A stretch of DNA of 64,000 bases, from assembly GCA_021205755.1 (NCBI GenBank), contig JAJPWX010000042.1:1-64000 (forward strand), written 5' to 3'. The notes under the pieces were generated by a model, which had not been told where the DNA came from, did not search any database, and worked only from the letters and a program-made list of their open reading frames with translations. Source of the stretch: Lachnospiraceae bacterium. GTDB lineage: Bacteria > Bacillota > Clostridia > Lachnospirales > Lachnospiraceae. Of the stretch, positions 45,038-54,471 are shown piece after piece (the first letter of the stretch is position 1; each line of letters starts with the position of its first letter). Made by a program: the position numbers and the translations under genes.

Positions 45038-46441
45038 ATGAGTGAGAAAAAGGGTCTTTCTTCCAGCGTCAGCAGGGGCTTTACGCGTTTTGGCAGGAAT
45101 CTCGCGGAGATCGGCACGACGTTCAAAGAAGGCGATTGGACCGCGAAGCTGTCGTTTGTGATTATGGGCTTTGGACAGCTTGTACATAAGCAGTTTTTGC
45201 GCGGTGTTCTGTTCCTGGGGCTGGAAATTCTGTTTATTTATTATATGGCAACATTTGGCGCCGCTTATCTGGTAAAACTTCCCACACTGGGCACAGTGGA
45301 GACCTATGTAGACAAGTCTGGGATTGTTCCGATCACAGTCTATGGGGATAACAGCTTCTTGATCCTGTTATATGGTATTCTGACAATATTTGTGATTGCT
45401 GCTTTTATCTTTATTTGGAGAATGAATGTGGGGCAGCAGCGGCAGATTCAGAAGCTGAAAGAAGCGGGAAGACCGCTGCCGACCAGCATACAGGATCTGA
45501 AGTCTCTGCTGAATGAACATTTTGCAGCGACCTTGCTGGCGATTCCGAATCTGGGCATATTTGTGTTTGTAATCCTGCCGATCATCTTTATGATCTGTAT
45601 CGCGTTTACAAACTACGACGCGAATCATCAGTCCCCGACGAACCTGTTCTGGTGGGTTGGATTTGAAAACTTTAAGAATCTGTTTTCAATGGGAACTTCC
45701 GGGTATGGTTCTACGTTTTTCACGGTATTGGCCTGGACACTGGTCTGGGCGTTCTTCGCTACATTCCTGAACTTTTTCCTGGGCCTTGGCGTAGCGATCA
45801 TGATTAACAAAAAGGGCATTAAGTTCAAAAAACTCTGGAGGACCATCCTTGTAGTTACCATCGCGGTGCCGCAGTTTGTATCGCTGCTGTATATGTACAA
45901 GCTGTTTGCGAATGACGGACTGGTAAATACCTGGCTGCTCAATCTGGGGATTATCAAGTCGTATATCCCGTTCTGGTCGAACGCGATGTATGCGCGGGTT
46001 CTGATTATTCTTATTAATGTGTGGATCGGTATTCCGTACATGATGCTGATGACGACCGGTATTTTGATGAACATCCCGGAGGATCTCTATGAGAGTGCCC
46101 GAATTGACGGAGCAAATGCCTGGCAGATGTTCCGGAGCATTACGCTTCCGTATATGTTCTTTGTACTGGGACCGTATCTGCTGACATCTTTTACGGGCAA
46201 CCTGAACAACTTCAATGTCATCTATCTGCTGACACAGGGCAATCCGACTTCCATGAGTCTGTCGGGTGGTGCGGGCTATACGGACTTGCTGATTACCTGG
46301 CTGTATAAGCTGACTGTGAACGATACAAACTATCGCATGGCTGCGGTCATTGGTATTATGGTATTTGCAGTAACAGCAATTATTTCTCTGGTTGTTTATC
46401 GGCTCCTGCCGTCTGTGCGAGATGAGGAGGGATTCCAATAA
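45038..46441 (+). CDS. Oligosaccharide ABC transporter permease (MalF/GanP type)
   Basis: This encodes 467 residues, long like MalF, with an extra N-terminal membrane region and a periplasmic-type loop (LVKLPTLGTVETYVDKSG). The EAA loop is ESARIDGANAWQMFRSITLP. GGGAGGG precedes the ATG at 45038. Its stop overlaps the next start by one base (TAATG). Confidence 0.94.
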   Translation: MSEKKGLSSSVSRGFTRFGRNLAEIGTTFKEGDWTAKLSFVIMGFGQLVHKQFLRGVLFLGLEILFIYYMATFGAAYLVKLPTLGTVETYVDKSGIVPITVYGDNSFLILLYGILTIFVIAAFIFIWRMNVGQQRQIQKLKEAGRPLPTSIQDLKSLLNEHFAATLLAIPNLGIFVFVILPIIFMICIAFTNYDANHQSPTNLFWWVGFENFKNLFSMGTSGYGSTFFTVLAWTLVWAFFATFLNFFLGLGVAIMINKKGIKFKKLWRTILVVTIAVPQFVSLLYMYKLFANDGLVNTWLLNLGIIKSYIPFWSNAMYARVLIILINVWIGIPYMMLMTTGILMNIPEDLYESARIDGANAWQMFRSITLPYMFFVLGPYLLTSFTGNLNNFNVIYLLTQGNPTSMSLSGGAGYTDLLITWLYKLTVNDTNYRMAAVIGIMVFAVTAIISLVVYRLLPSVRDEEGFQ

Positions 46442-47316
46442 TGAATGAGAAGAAATTAAGATCCAAAAGTAAGCATGACCGGATGGTCAATGCGGTTATC
46501 TATATTGTCCTGATTCTCATCAGCATAGTCTGGCTGTTTCCGTTTGTAGGGCTTGTGCTGCAGAGCTTCCGCTCCTATGCGACCGAGTATGGCGGCATGG
46601 TGGCTTATATGGTTCCAAAAGAGTTTTCACTGGATAACTACATGTGGCTGTTTGGCTCGGAGAGCTCTTTCCCGAGATGGTATCTGAACACCCTGATTAT
46701 TGCCATTTTCGTAGCGATCCTGAATACCATTATGATCGTGGCGGTAGCTTACGCGCTTTCCCGATCCCGTTTCGCCGGGAGAACGTTTATGATGCAGCTG
46801 TGGCTGATCCTTGGTATGTTCCCGGGGTTCCTTACTATGATTTGCCTGTATTTCCTGTTGAAGCAGTTTGGCCTGACACAGCAGGGCGCGATTCCGGGAT
46901 TGATTCTGGTGACCTGCGCGAGCTCCGGTATGGGTTACTATGTATGCAAGGGTTATTTTGACACAATTCCGAAGGCGCTGGATGAGGCAGCCCGCATCGA
47001 CGGTGCGTCCAATGCGCGCATCATGATGACAATTATTATGCCGCTGACCAAGCCGATCATCATCTACACCGCGCTGACCGCTTTCATGGCTCCATGGTGC
47101 GATTATGTATTCGCGTCTTATGTAGCGTTTGGCTACAGTGACAGCTACAACGTGGCCGTGGCTTTGACCCGCTGGGTATGGACGAATGACTACCAGGGCT
47201 ATTACACCCGGTTCTGCGCGGGCGGCGTGCTGGTAGCCATCCCGGTGACCATCCTCTTCATGTGCCTGCAGAAGTATTATGTAGAAGGTGTGACCGGCGG
47301 TGCTGTGAAGGGCTGA
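46441..47316 (+). CDS. Oligosaccharide ABC transporter permease (MalG/GanQ type)
   Basis: This encodes 291 residues with six membrane helices and the EAA loop DEAARIDGASNARIMMTIIMP. It forms the channel with the preceding permease. No ATPase gene is present in the locus, so a general MsmK/MsmX-type ATPase is expected. A MITE-like element lies 16 bases beyond its stop. Confidence 0.95.
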   Translation: MNEKKLRSKSKHDRMVNAVIYIVLILISIVWLFPFVGLVLQSFRSYATEYGGMVAYMVPKEFSLDNYMWLFGSESSFPRWYLNTLIIAIFVAILNTIMIVAVAYALSRSRFAGRTFMMQLWLILGMFPGFLTMICLYFLLKQFGLTQQGAIPGLILVTCASSGMGYYVCKGYFDTIPKALDEAARIDGASNARIMMTIIMPLTKPIIIYTALTAFMAPWCDYVFASYVAFGYSDSYNVAVALTRWVWTNDYQGYYTRFCAGGVLVAIPVTILFMCLQKYYVEGVTGGAVKG

Positions 47317-47332
47317 TATAGGTAACAGACAA

Positions 47333-47496
47333 CTAGTACCTCGTCTCCAAATTATCTCGACTTTATATTTGCCTGAATTTCCATCTGCTTCGTTGTCATC
47401 AGTCGACGTAGCCACCGCTACGCCTCCTTCTTCCGCCTTGCATATGAAAATTCATTCTGCATCTAAAGTCGAGCTATTTGAAAGACGATGTACTAG
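47333..47496. mobile_element. 164-bp MITE-like element with 36-bp terminal inverted repeats
   Basis: Ends CTAGTACCTCGTCT and AGACGATGTACTAG begin imperfect 36-base inverted repeats (47333-47368 and 47461-47496). The interior carries GTAGC-CACC-GCTAC. It encodes no protein. From memory, the core with GGCGGAAGAAGGAGGCGTAG on the minus strand recurs in many clostridial genomes, but I cannot search. It sits inside the galactan operon just before the GH13 gene, and its right end contains a TTG in frame with that gene. Confidence 0.8.
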
Positions 47497-47522
47497 GAAA
47501 GACAGAGGCTTTGAAAAACAGG

Positions 47523-49304
47523 ATGAGAATTGATACATACTTGTCTGCTGTTTTCCGGAAAAACCTGAAAGCGACCGGCAGCGGGGCGAAACGCCTGTTG
47601 CCGGTTCTGTTTCTGACATTTTCGCTCTGCTTCGGGCGGACGATGCCGGTCCTGGCGGAGTCGGAAGGCACAGAGAATGTAGAACTTACGGAAGCAGAGT
47701 CTGCTGCGGAGAAGGAAATCACAGAAACGACAGAATTTGCGGAGACAGAGACGAACGCGGATGACATGGCTCAGAGATCTGAGATGGAATCCGTGTCGAA
47801 TGAAGAAATAACAATCGACGACAACTACCGCAATTACTATGAGATCTTCGTCTATTCTTTTTATGATTCGGACGGCGACGGAATTGGCGATCTGAACGGC
47901 GTCCGGGAAAAACTGGACTACATCGAGGAAATGGGCTTTGACGGAATCTGGCTGATGCCGGTCATGCCCTCGACGACGTATCATAAGTACGATGTAACGG
48001 ATTATTACGGGATTGACGAAGAATACGGCACGCTTGAAGATTTTCAGGCTCTGGTGGATGAATGCCATGCGCGAGGGATTCATGTGGTCATTGATTTCGT
48101 GATTAACCATACTTCCTCCCAGCATGCGTGGTTCCAGACGGCCTGCGAGTATCTGGCTTCCCTGGAAGAGGGAGAAGAGCCGGATGAGAGTGTCTGCCCG
48201 TATGTGGGGTATTATCATTTTTCGCAGACACAGGAGAACAGCGATTATTACGAGATTCCTGTGACGGGAAGTTCGACCTGGTATTATGAAGGGGTGTTCT
48301 GGTCGGAAATGCCAGATCTGGATCTCTCCAACGAAGCGCTGCGGGCAGAACTGGAGGCGATTGCCGCATACTGGATCGATATGGGCGTTGACGGTTTCCG
48401 CATGGATGCGGCGCTGCATTTTGAAGAGAGCGACACTTCCTTTAATACGGAGGTGCTGAACTGGCTGTATTCGTACTGCCTGACGCTGGATGCGGATTTT
48501 TACATGGTTTCTGAGGTCTGGGCAAACGAAGCGACGATCGCTGACTATTACGCGAGCGGCACACCGAGTATGTTCAACTTTGATATGGCGGAAGCCGAGG
48601 GCAAGCTAATCAAAGCGGCGCGGGGAACTCTGAAGATATCGAGCCTGATCGATTCCATGATCAAATGGCAGGAGGATTTTTCCGCGGAGAATCCGGACTA
48701 TATTGATGCCGCGTTCATCTCGAATCACGATACCGGCCGTATCTCGAATGCGCTTACCTCTGATGAGAACGATATCAAGATGGCGGCGGGTCTGCTGATG
48801 ACGATGAGCGGCAATACGTTTGTCTACTATGGCGAAGAGATTGGCATGAAGAGCAAGGGATCGGCCGATGAAAACAAACGCCTGCCGATGTACTGGTCAG
48901 AAACGGATACCACGGGAATGACGGACGGTCCGGCGGATGCGGAGGAAGGTATTGTTTCGTCCTTTGCGGCGGCGGATGAGCAGCTGGCGGATGAGACGTC
49001 CATTCTCAATTACTATAAGCGGGCGATTGCGCTGCGGAAAGAGAATCCGGAGATTGCGCGCGGGACGATTGAAAAGGTAGAAGAACTCTGTGACGGAAAC
49101 CAGGGTGCGATTCTGAAAACCTGGGAAGACAGTACCATCGCGATTTTGTATAATACATCGGATGACGAGGCGGAAATCGACCTTTCCGGGACAGCGCTTT
49201 CCGGGATGGAGATCAGCGGATATCTGACGCTGAACAATGAGGAGATTGTACTTGCGGATGACGCGGTAGTGATGCCGGCACAGTCGATTCTGGTGCTGCG
49301 GTAA
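47523..49304 (+). CDS. Secreted alpha-amylase family glycoside hydrolase (GH13)
   Basis: This encodes 593 residues from the ATG at 47523. A signal peptide (cleavage after VLA) and an acidic linker precede the GH13 barrel: YEIFVYSFYDSDGDGIGDLNG, nucleophile D295 in GFRMDAA, acid/base E331 in SEVWAN, D403 in NHDTGR; a C-terminal beta domain follows. It would hydrolyse alpha-glucans outside the cell, an odd companion for a galactan locus. The start is uncertain: only a weak ACAGG is upstream, and in-frame TTG codons lie at 47478, inside the mobile element, and 47511. Confidence 0.88.
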   Translation: MRIDTYLSAVFRKNLKATGSGAKRLLPVLFLTFSLCFGRTMPVLAESEGTENVELTEAESAAEKEITETTEFAETETNADDMAQRSEMESVSNEEITIDDNYRNYYEIFVYSFYDSDGDGIGDLNGVREKLDYIEEMGFDGIWLMPVMPSTTYHKYDVTDYYGIDEEYGTLEDFQALVDECHARGIHVVIDFVINHTSSQHAWFQTACEYLASLEEGEEPDESVCPYVGYYHFSQTQENSDYYEIPVTGSSTWYYEGVFWSEMPDLDLSNEALRAELEAIAAYWIDMGVDGFRMDAALHFEESDTSFNTEVLNWLYSYCLTLDADFYMVSEVWANEATIADYYASGTPSMFNFDMAEAEGKLIKAARGTLKISSLIDSMIKWQEDFSAENPDYIDAAFISNHDTGRISNALTSDENDIKMAAGLLMTMSGNTFVYYGEEIGMKSKGSADENKRLPMYWSETDTTGMTDGPADAEEGIVSSFAAADEQLADETSILNYYKRAIALRKENPEIARGTIEKVEELCDGNQGAILKTWEDSTIAILYNTSDDEAEIDLSGTALSGMEISGYLTLNNEEIVLADDAVVMPAQSILVLR

Positions 49305-49351
49305 GCATAAATTTTTGTTGATGCATGATATATGAACGAAAGGGTAAAATT

Positions 49352-51265
49352 ATGGACAAATTTGTTGTAAACATTATCCACCGTCCTGAGATGGTGCCGG
49401 AGTATGCCGAGAAGGTGACCGGCCATGGGCAGGCGGAAGACATTGGACGTAAGGCTTTGCTGACGGAGAGCCTGGATATTTTTAAGACGCAGCAGGAATG
49501 TGCTCACAAAAATGGGTTAAAGACGACGATTGAAATGACCTATGCCAGCCTTTTCAATGAGGAGGCGATTGCGCTTGCGAAGGAGCATCATGAGAAATAC
49601 GGCGATGAGATCGCGCTGACGCTGCTCGGTTTGCCTTGTAAGGAATTCCGTGAAAAGTATAATACAAAGGATTTCTGCATCTGGATGTTTTCGATGGAAG
49701 ATAAAAAGGCGATTGTGCAGGATGTATTTGAGAAGTTTTATGACTGCTTTGGCTTTTATCCGGAATCGACCGGTTCCTATTATATGGATGCGGATCTGAC
49801 GAATTACATCAAAGAAAAATATCCGTCTGTCAAGTGCGCGGTGGCGACCTGCTGGGAGGAAGGCCCGAAAGCTTACCACACCTGCAATAACAGCTGGTAT
49901 ACCTTTATGGACGGCGGTCCCTGGGCGCCGTGGATTCCGTCGAAGCAGAATACGCACGCTCCAGCGGCGAATGAAGAAGAGGATTCCGGCATTGTGGCAA
50001 TCCCGCATCTGAGCCGTGACCTGATCGCGTGCTACGATGGCAATGGCTCGAACTTTGGAACGCATCCGCAGAACGTGCTGCGTGGCATGATTTACGATAC
50101 TGAGACTTGGGAGTATCCGTATTTATATAATTTGATTGACCAGTACCGTTATCAGGCGAAGTTCAATGACGGCTATTCTTACAATATGATGTTTGTCGGA
50201 CCAGGCTGGATGAATAAGATGGGACGCTGGGAGGCGCCGTATGAGCTGCTTCTGAAATCCTACGAGGATGGCTGCGCATATTATGGCAAGCTGAAAAAAG
50301 AAGGCAAGCTGATCGATATGACAATGAGTGAGTTCGCGGATTACTATCGTCAGAAGAAGTCCTATACAGAACCGGAGTGCGCGCTCTGGAGAGATATTTT
50401 ATATGGAAGCAAAAAGCAGGTATTCTGGTACTGCGATCCGTATCTGCGCGCGGGAGTCAACATGGATCAGGGCGGCGCGATTGTCGATCTGCGCCCATAT
50501 GTCGCGAAGCTGAACTGGCCGGTTGGCATCGGCACTCCGCATATTCAGGATGCGAGCTATCCGTTCCTGATCCAGGAAAAATACCGCGCGGGTTACTTTA
50601 CTCATTATGCGGGCGAGGGAACGGTTCGCAGCGCGAAAATCTGCCACAATGGCGAAGAGGTTGATCTGTGTCTGTGCCGTACAAAAGCGCATTTTTCCGA
50701 GGAACCGCAGGCTGCTTCCGCAGAGACCACCTCAGCAGACGGCAGCGCAGCAAAAGCCGCGAAGAATCGCATTCTCACTCTGGATCCGGTAGACATTGAG
50801 TTTTCGGATCTGACTGTAAAGCTGCAGACGGTGCTTACCTTTGCAGAAGGTACGGGCAGTATCCGCATTGACCGCAGGGTGCTGGAAATCATACCGAGGG
50901 AAGAGGGCGCGGATGCGTCAGCTGCTGAAATTACAATTAATGAATATATGGTGGGCTGCTACGGTACGACGGAGTACACAGAGGATATGTCCAGCCTGAC
51001 ACTGAGTGTAACGAAGGGTGATGAAAAAACAGAGATTCCTTATGAGTATAAGTGCCGTGAGACATCCCTGGAAGGCGCAGACTGCGCGACCTGTATTGTT
51101 CCGCCGATTGAAACGAAGGTTTCCATGACCTGCGAGGGCCGGAATAAGGCTGGTTACATCAAAGAAGGATATGCGTTCAGCCCGATGTTTACGATCGGTT
51201 ATACCGGAAAATTATGTGAGAAGGAGGTCTTCACGACATGGCTCAATCTGGAAAAGGCAAATTAA
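49352..51265 (+). CDS. Large cytoplasmic protein of unknown function, deacetylase-like N-terminal fold
   Basis: This encodes 637 residues. No signal peptide is present. Residues 20-220 alternate strands and helices in a way that recalls polysaccharide deacetylase or GH57-like (beta/alpha)7 folds (LKTTIEMTYASLF, SMEDKKAIVQDVFEKFY, GFYPESTGSYYMD), but I cannot place it firmly. The middle is Trp/Tyr-rich (GPWAPWIPSKQNTH, FVGPGWMNKMGRWEAPYE); the end is beta-rich. A low-complexity Ala/Ser insert lies near 450-475. AAAGGG precedes the ATG. It overlaps the zinc-ribbon gene by 28 bases. Position suggests an enzyme acting on imported oligosaccharides. Confidence 0.7.
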   Translation: MDKFVVNIIHRPEMVPEYAEKVTGHGQAEDIGRKALLTESLDIFKTQQECAHKNGLKTTIEMTYASLFNEEAIALAKEHHEKYGDEIALTLLGLPCKEFREKYNTKDFCIWMFSMEDKKAIVQDVFEKFYDCFGFYPESTGSYYMDADLTNYIKEKYPSVKCAVATCWEEGPKAYHTCNNSWYTFMDGGPWAPWIPSKQNTHAPAANEEEDSGIVAIPHLSRDLIACYDGNGSNFGTHPQNVLRGMIYDTETWEYPYLYNLIDQYRYQAKFNDGYSYNMMFVGPGWMNKMGRWEAPYELLLKSYEDGCAYYGKLKKEGKLIDMTMSEFADYYRQKKSYTEPECALWRDILYGSKKQVFWYCDPYLRAGVNMDQGGAIVDLRPYVAKLNWPVGIGTPHIQDASYPFLIQEKYRAGYFTHYAGEGTVRSAKICHNGEEVDLCLCRTKAHFSEEPQAASAETTSADGSAAKAAKNRILTLDPVDIEFSDLTVKLQTVLTFAEGTGSIRIDRRVLEIIPREEGADASAAEITINEYMVGCYGTTEYTEDMSSLTLSVTKGDEKTEIPYEYKCRETSLEGADCATCIVPPIETKVSMTCEGRNKAGYIKEGYAFSPMFTIGYTGKLCEKEVFTTWLNLEKAN

Positions 51266-51471
51266 ATTACCGCTGTCCGTCCTGCTTTATGCGCGATCTG
51301 GATATTGATATGTTTTATGATAAGGAGAAAGAGGAATACTACTGCATCCGCTGTCAGTACCGCGGCAGCGAGGCCGATGTCCTGGAGAAAAATCAGATGG
51401 CACGCTTCCGCTATGGCGCGATGATGAAGCGGTTTGAGGAGAAAGATTTTGAGGATTTTTCCGAGGGCTGA
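51238..51471 (+). CDS. Small zinc-ribbon protein
   Basis: This encodes 77 residues. CPSCFMRDLDIDM and CIRCQYRG give two CxxC knuckles of a zinc ribbon; the C-terminus is charged. AAGGAGG lies inside the end of the previous gene. The 28-base overlap implies coupled expression with the unknown 637-residue protein. It could bind nucleic acid or the partner protein; no function is known. Confidence 0.82.
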   Translation: MAQSGKGKLNYRCPSCFMRDLDIDMFYDKEKEEYYCIRCQYRGSEADVLEKNQMARFRYGAMMKRFEEKDFEDFSEG

Positions 51472-51539
51472 ATTGTTTTACACCCGATAAGGAATGTTCT
51501 CTGCGCGTTCTGATTAGACAAAATATGATATGACCTTTT

Positions 51540-51573
51540 GGAAATGCGGGACAGATTGTTGTTTCGCATTTCC
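51540..51573 (+). promoter_or_regulatory. Hairpin before the cytoplasmic GH53 gene
   Basis: GGAAATGCG (51540-51548) pairs perfectly with CGCATTTCC (51565-51573), 8 bases before the ribosome site. No T-run; it may modulate translation or message stability. Confidence 0.55.
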
Positions 51574-51589
51574 TGGAGAAAGAGGCAAA

Positions 51590-52810
51590 ATGAGCGATTG
51601 GATTACAGGAATGGATTTGTCCACCCTTCTGGCGGTGGAGAAAAACGGCGGCAAATTTTATGACAAGGGCCAGCCGAAGGATGCGATGGAGATTTTGCGG
51701 GGATACGGCATGAATCTGGTGCGTCTTCGTCTCTGGAATGATCCGTTTGATGCAGAAGGAAATTCTTACGGCGCGGGCGGCGGCGACATGGAGACGACGC
51801 TTGCGCTCGCGAAGCGCGCAAAGCGTCTGGGCATTGGCTGGCTGCTCGATTTTCATTACAGTGACTTTTGGGCGGATCCCGGAAAGCAGCGTGTGCCGAA
51901 GGCATGGCGCGGGATGGGCGCGAAGCAGTTGGAGCAGGCTGTGTATGATTTTACGGCGCAGGTGCTGGAGTGCTGCCGGAGGGAGGATATTCTGCCGCAG
52001 ATGGTAGCGGTCGGCAATGAGCTTTCGAACGGACTTTTGTGGCCGCTGGGGCAGCTGCCGCCAAGCGTGGAAGGGAACCCGGAGGCCTACCGGAATGTCG
52101 CCGCGTTTGTGAGTGCGGGGATTCGTGCAGTGCGGGATTTTGAGAAGAAAATCTGTGCCGCGGATGGGAAAGCAGCGGTAAATGGTTCTGAAGCAGAAGC
52201 TGCGGCGAAGGCGGGATATCATATACCCGTCATGCTTCACCTTGACAACGGAGGCAACAACGAGCTCTACCGCAGGTGGTTTGACCAGTATTTTGCGAAT
52301 GGCGGGGAGGACTTCGAATACATTGGCCTGTCGTATTATCCGTTCTGGCATGGGACGCTGGATATGCTGCGCAATAATATGAATGACATTGCCCTGCGTT
52401 ACGGCAAAAAGCTGGTGGTGGCGGAAGTCTCAACGGGCTTTACGATGGAGGACTATGCTTCTTACGAAAAGCTGAATGCCAATGAGCGCAAAGGTATGGC
52501 GACGAAGCCGGAGCTTGCCGCAAAGGTGCCGTATCCGATGAGTCCGCAGGGACAGGCAGATTTTATGAGAGATGTGATTTGGGTGATCCGGCAGGTGCCG
52601 AATGGGCTTGGCTGCGGCTTTATCTACTGGGAACCGGCTTGGCTGCCGGTGCCGGGCGTCGGCTGGGCAAACGCGGCCTCCTGCGAGTACATTCAGGAAG
52701 CAGGACCCTACGGAAATGAGTGGGCGAACCAGGCGCTCTTTGACTATGATGGAAACGCATTGCCGGCGCTGGAGGAAATTCAAAAATATGCGGATACTCC
52801 GGCGTCCTGA
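51590..52810 (+). CDS. Cytoplasmic endo-beta-1,4-galactanase (GH53)
   Basis: This encodes 406 residues without a signal peptide. GH53 blocks: [34 protein letters not shown], acid/base E144 in VGNEL and nucleophile E279 in VAEVST. It would trim imported galacto-oligosaccharides before the GH2 enzyme. AGAAAGAGG fixes the ATG at 51590. An Ala-rich insert (about 190-208) is absent in the secreted paralogue at 33.7 kb. Its end overlaps the convergent DUF402 gene by 31 bases. Confidence 0.93.
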   Translation: MSDWITGMDLSTLLAVEKNGGKFYDKGQPKDAMEILRGYGMNLVRLRLWNDPFDAEGNSYGAGGGDMETTLALAKRAKRLGIGWLLDFHYSDFWADPGKQRVPKAWRGMGAKQLEQAVYDFTAQVLECCRREDILPQMVAVGNELSNGLLWPLGQLPPSVEGNPEAYRNVAAFVSAGIRAVRDFEKKICAADGKAAVNGSEAEAAAKAGYHIPVMLHLDNGGNNELYRRWFDQYFANGGEDFEYIGLSYYPFWHGTLDMLRNNMNDIALRYGKKLVVAEVSTGFTMEDYASYEKLNANERKGMATKPELAAKVPYPMSPQGQADFMRDVIWVIRQVPNGLGCGFIYWEPAWLPVPGVGWANAASCEYIQEAGPYGNEWANQALFDYDGNALPALEEIQKYADTPAS

Positions 52811-53295
52811 TCCTGCGCTTCCGCATCCTCTATGTATTGCTGAAGCTTTCCAAACGCTCCCTTATAGATTACGGAGAGCAGCTTGTCTGTGCGGCGCAGC
52901 GCGTGCTGCATCTGTTCCTCTGTGATCTTGTGATCGCGTGCGGCGTCTGCGAGTTCGTCGAGATCAACCACCCGCACAAAGCCGTCCGGATAGACAATCA
53001 CGTCTACAAGGAGGTCCGTAAAGACGTAGCTGTTTTCTTTTTCATTGTATTCGTACTCAATAATGTCGCAATACCAGCTGATCAGATTATTTTCATGATC
53101 ATAGAATTTGCTGACTTTGTAGCCTCTCTCCATAAAATAGCAGGAATAGCCATGGTGCAGTGTCTTTTTGGGTCGTATTGTGTGCCATTTTGTGATGATG
53201 ATTTCCCTGTCAGCGTACAGAATATGGTCCTCATCAAGCAGGAGGCATTCCTCCGGGATGATTCTTTTCCGGTACAAACGGATCTCATCGTTCAT
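52780..53295 (-). CDS. DUF402 domain protein
   Basis: This encodes 171 residues of the DUF402 family (FomD-like barrel; some members hydrolyse nucleoside di- or triphosphates). VDVIVYPDGFVRVVDLDELADA is the family core, with acidic residues that bind metal. It is cytoplasmic. GGGAG precedes the ATG. It lies on the opposite strand within the galactan region, overlaps the end of the GH53 gene and may be unrelated in function. Confidence 0.88.
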   Translation of the reverse strand: MNDEIRLYRKRIIPEECLLLDEDHILYADREIIITKWHTIRPKKTLHHGYSCYFMERGYKVSKFYDHENNLISWYCDIIEYEYNEKENSYVFTDLLVDVIVYPDGFVRVVDLDELADAARDHKITEEQMQHALRRTDKLLSVIYKGAFGKLQQYIEDAEAQDQDAGVSAYF

Positions 53296-53409
53296 AGTAT
53301 TCTCCCTGTTATTGATAACAACCTGATTACGTGTTTGCCAGGTGGTCAGAGTAGAAATGGAAATACTCCTTCGCTGCGCATCGCGGGGCTGTTAACGTTT
53401 CATTTGGTT

Positions 53410-54324
53410 TTAATGGTTATCAAAAGGCTCTGTGTCAGGCGATTTCCGCCATTCCTTTGGTGTGGTTCCCGCATATCGACGGAAATTGCGGTTGAAGGTA
53501 GCAATGGAAGAAAAGCCGCATTTCTGTGCAATTTCGGCGATGGGATCGTCGGAGGTGCGCAGGCGTTCGCAGGCAGCGTGGACGCGTACCTGATTGATGT
53601 AATCAATCGGTGCAATCTTCATGCATTTGATAAATACACGTCGAAAATTGGTCTCACTCATGTTGCAGAGACCTGCGAGATCTTCCACTCGCAGCGGAGC
53701 CCAGAAGTGGTCGCCTATGTACTCCAGCGCCCGTGTGATCTGCAGGGAATCGGCGGACTGCGGCGGTGCATCCTCCACCGGGGCAGGCTGACGGCGTGCA
53801 ATCTCAATGAAGAGGGAGCGCAGAAGCCCATTTACGGAATCCGTATACATCTCCCGTCTCAGGGACATCTCACGCAGGATGGCCTGAATCAGGGCGGATA
53901 ATTCCGGAGATTCCATCGTGGTTGTGAAAAAAGCATTTTTATTAATGCGGGAAAGCAGCAGTTCGGCCTGCGCATCATCCGTGGGATAGAGTGTACGGAT
54001 GGATTTTTCCACGTCGATGAACAGATATTCCCAGTGGTTGCCTGTGGGGTTGTCTCCGGTCGTGGTATGCGGGTAATTCTTTGGAATCACACTAATCGTG
54101 CCGTTCGCGTATTTGTAGGAGGTGTCCTTCAGGGTCAGCAGCCCGGTACCCGCATGACAGCAGCCGATCTCCATCAGGTTGTGAAAGTGCAGGTCAAGAA
54201 CCGAACAATCATGGTCATCGTAGCCATACGGATGTGCCCATGCGTCGCCATACAGCGCGAGCAGCGGTTCCCCATAGGGGATTTCATAATAGCGAAATTC
54301 CAGTGCTTCCTTTTTGCGTGCCAT
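53410..54324 (-). CDS. AraC family regulator with cupin sensor domain
   Basis: This encodes 304 residues. The N-terminal cupin (LHFHNLMEIGCCHAGTGLL) probably binds a sugar; the C-terminal double helix-turn-helix includes IAEIAQKCGFSSIATFNRNF and ends in TTPKEWRK. It is divergent from lacZ, which it likely activates. Its own promoter holds the palindrome at 54381-54410. GAGGAG lies 11 bases before the ATG. Confidence 0.93.
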   Translation of the reverse strand: MARKKEALEFRYYEIPYGEPLLALYGDAWAHPYGYDDHDCSVLDLHFHNLMEIGCCHAGTGLLTLKDTSYKYANGTISVIPKNYPHTTTGDNPTGNHWEYLFIDVEKSIRTLYPTDDAQAELLLSRINKNAFFTTTMESPELSALIQAILREMSLRREMYTDSVNGLLRSLFIEIARRQPAPVEDAPPQSADSLQITRALEYIGDHFWAPLRVEDLAGLCNMSETNFRRVFIKCMKIAPIDYINQVRVHAACERLRTSDDPIAEIAQKCGFSSIATFNRNFRRYAGTTPKEWRKSPDTEPFDNH

Positions 54325-54380
54325 TGTTTTGTGTACTCCTCAGTGCTAGGTTGTCCGGAACGCGCCGACAACGGCTGATT

Positions 54381-54410
54381 GTTATAGTAAACGACGCAAG
54401 TCGTTTTACA
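54381..54410 (-). promoter_or_regulatory. Promoter with palindrome in its spacer, upstream of AraC-type gene
   Basis: Minus-strand TGTAAA, an 18-base spacer holding ACGAC-TTGC-GTCGT, and TATAAC. It differs from the site at 1901-1930 at only two of 30 positions. Confidence 0.55.
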
Positions 54411-54471
54411 TATTTGCTTCATCATAACAGAAAATCATGAAAAAAGAAACAGAAATCTTGACTTTTTCTGC

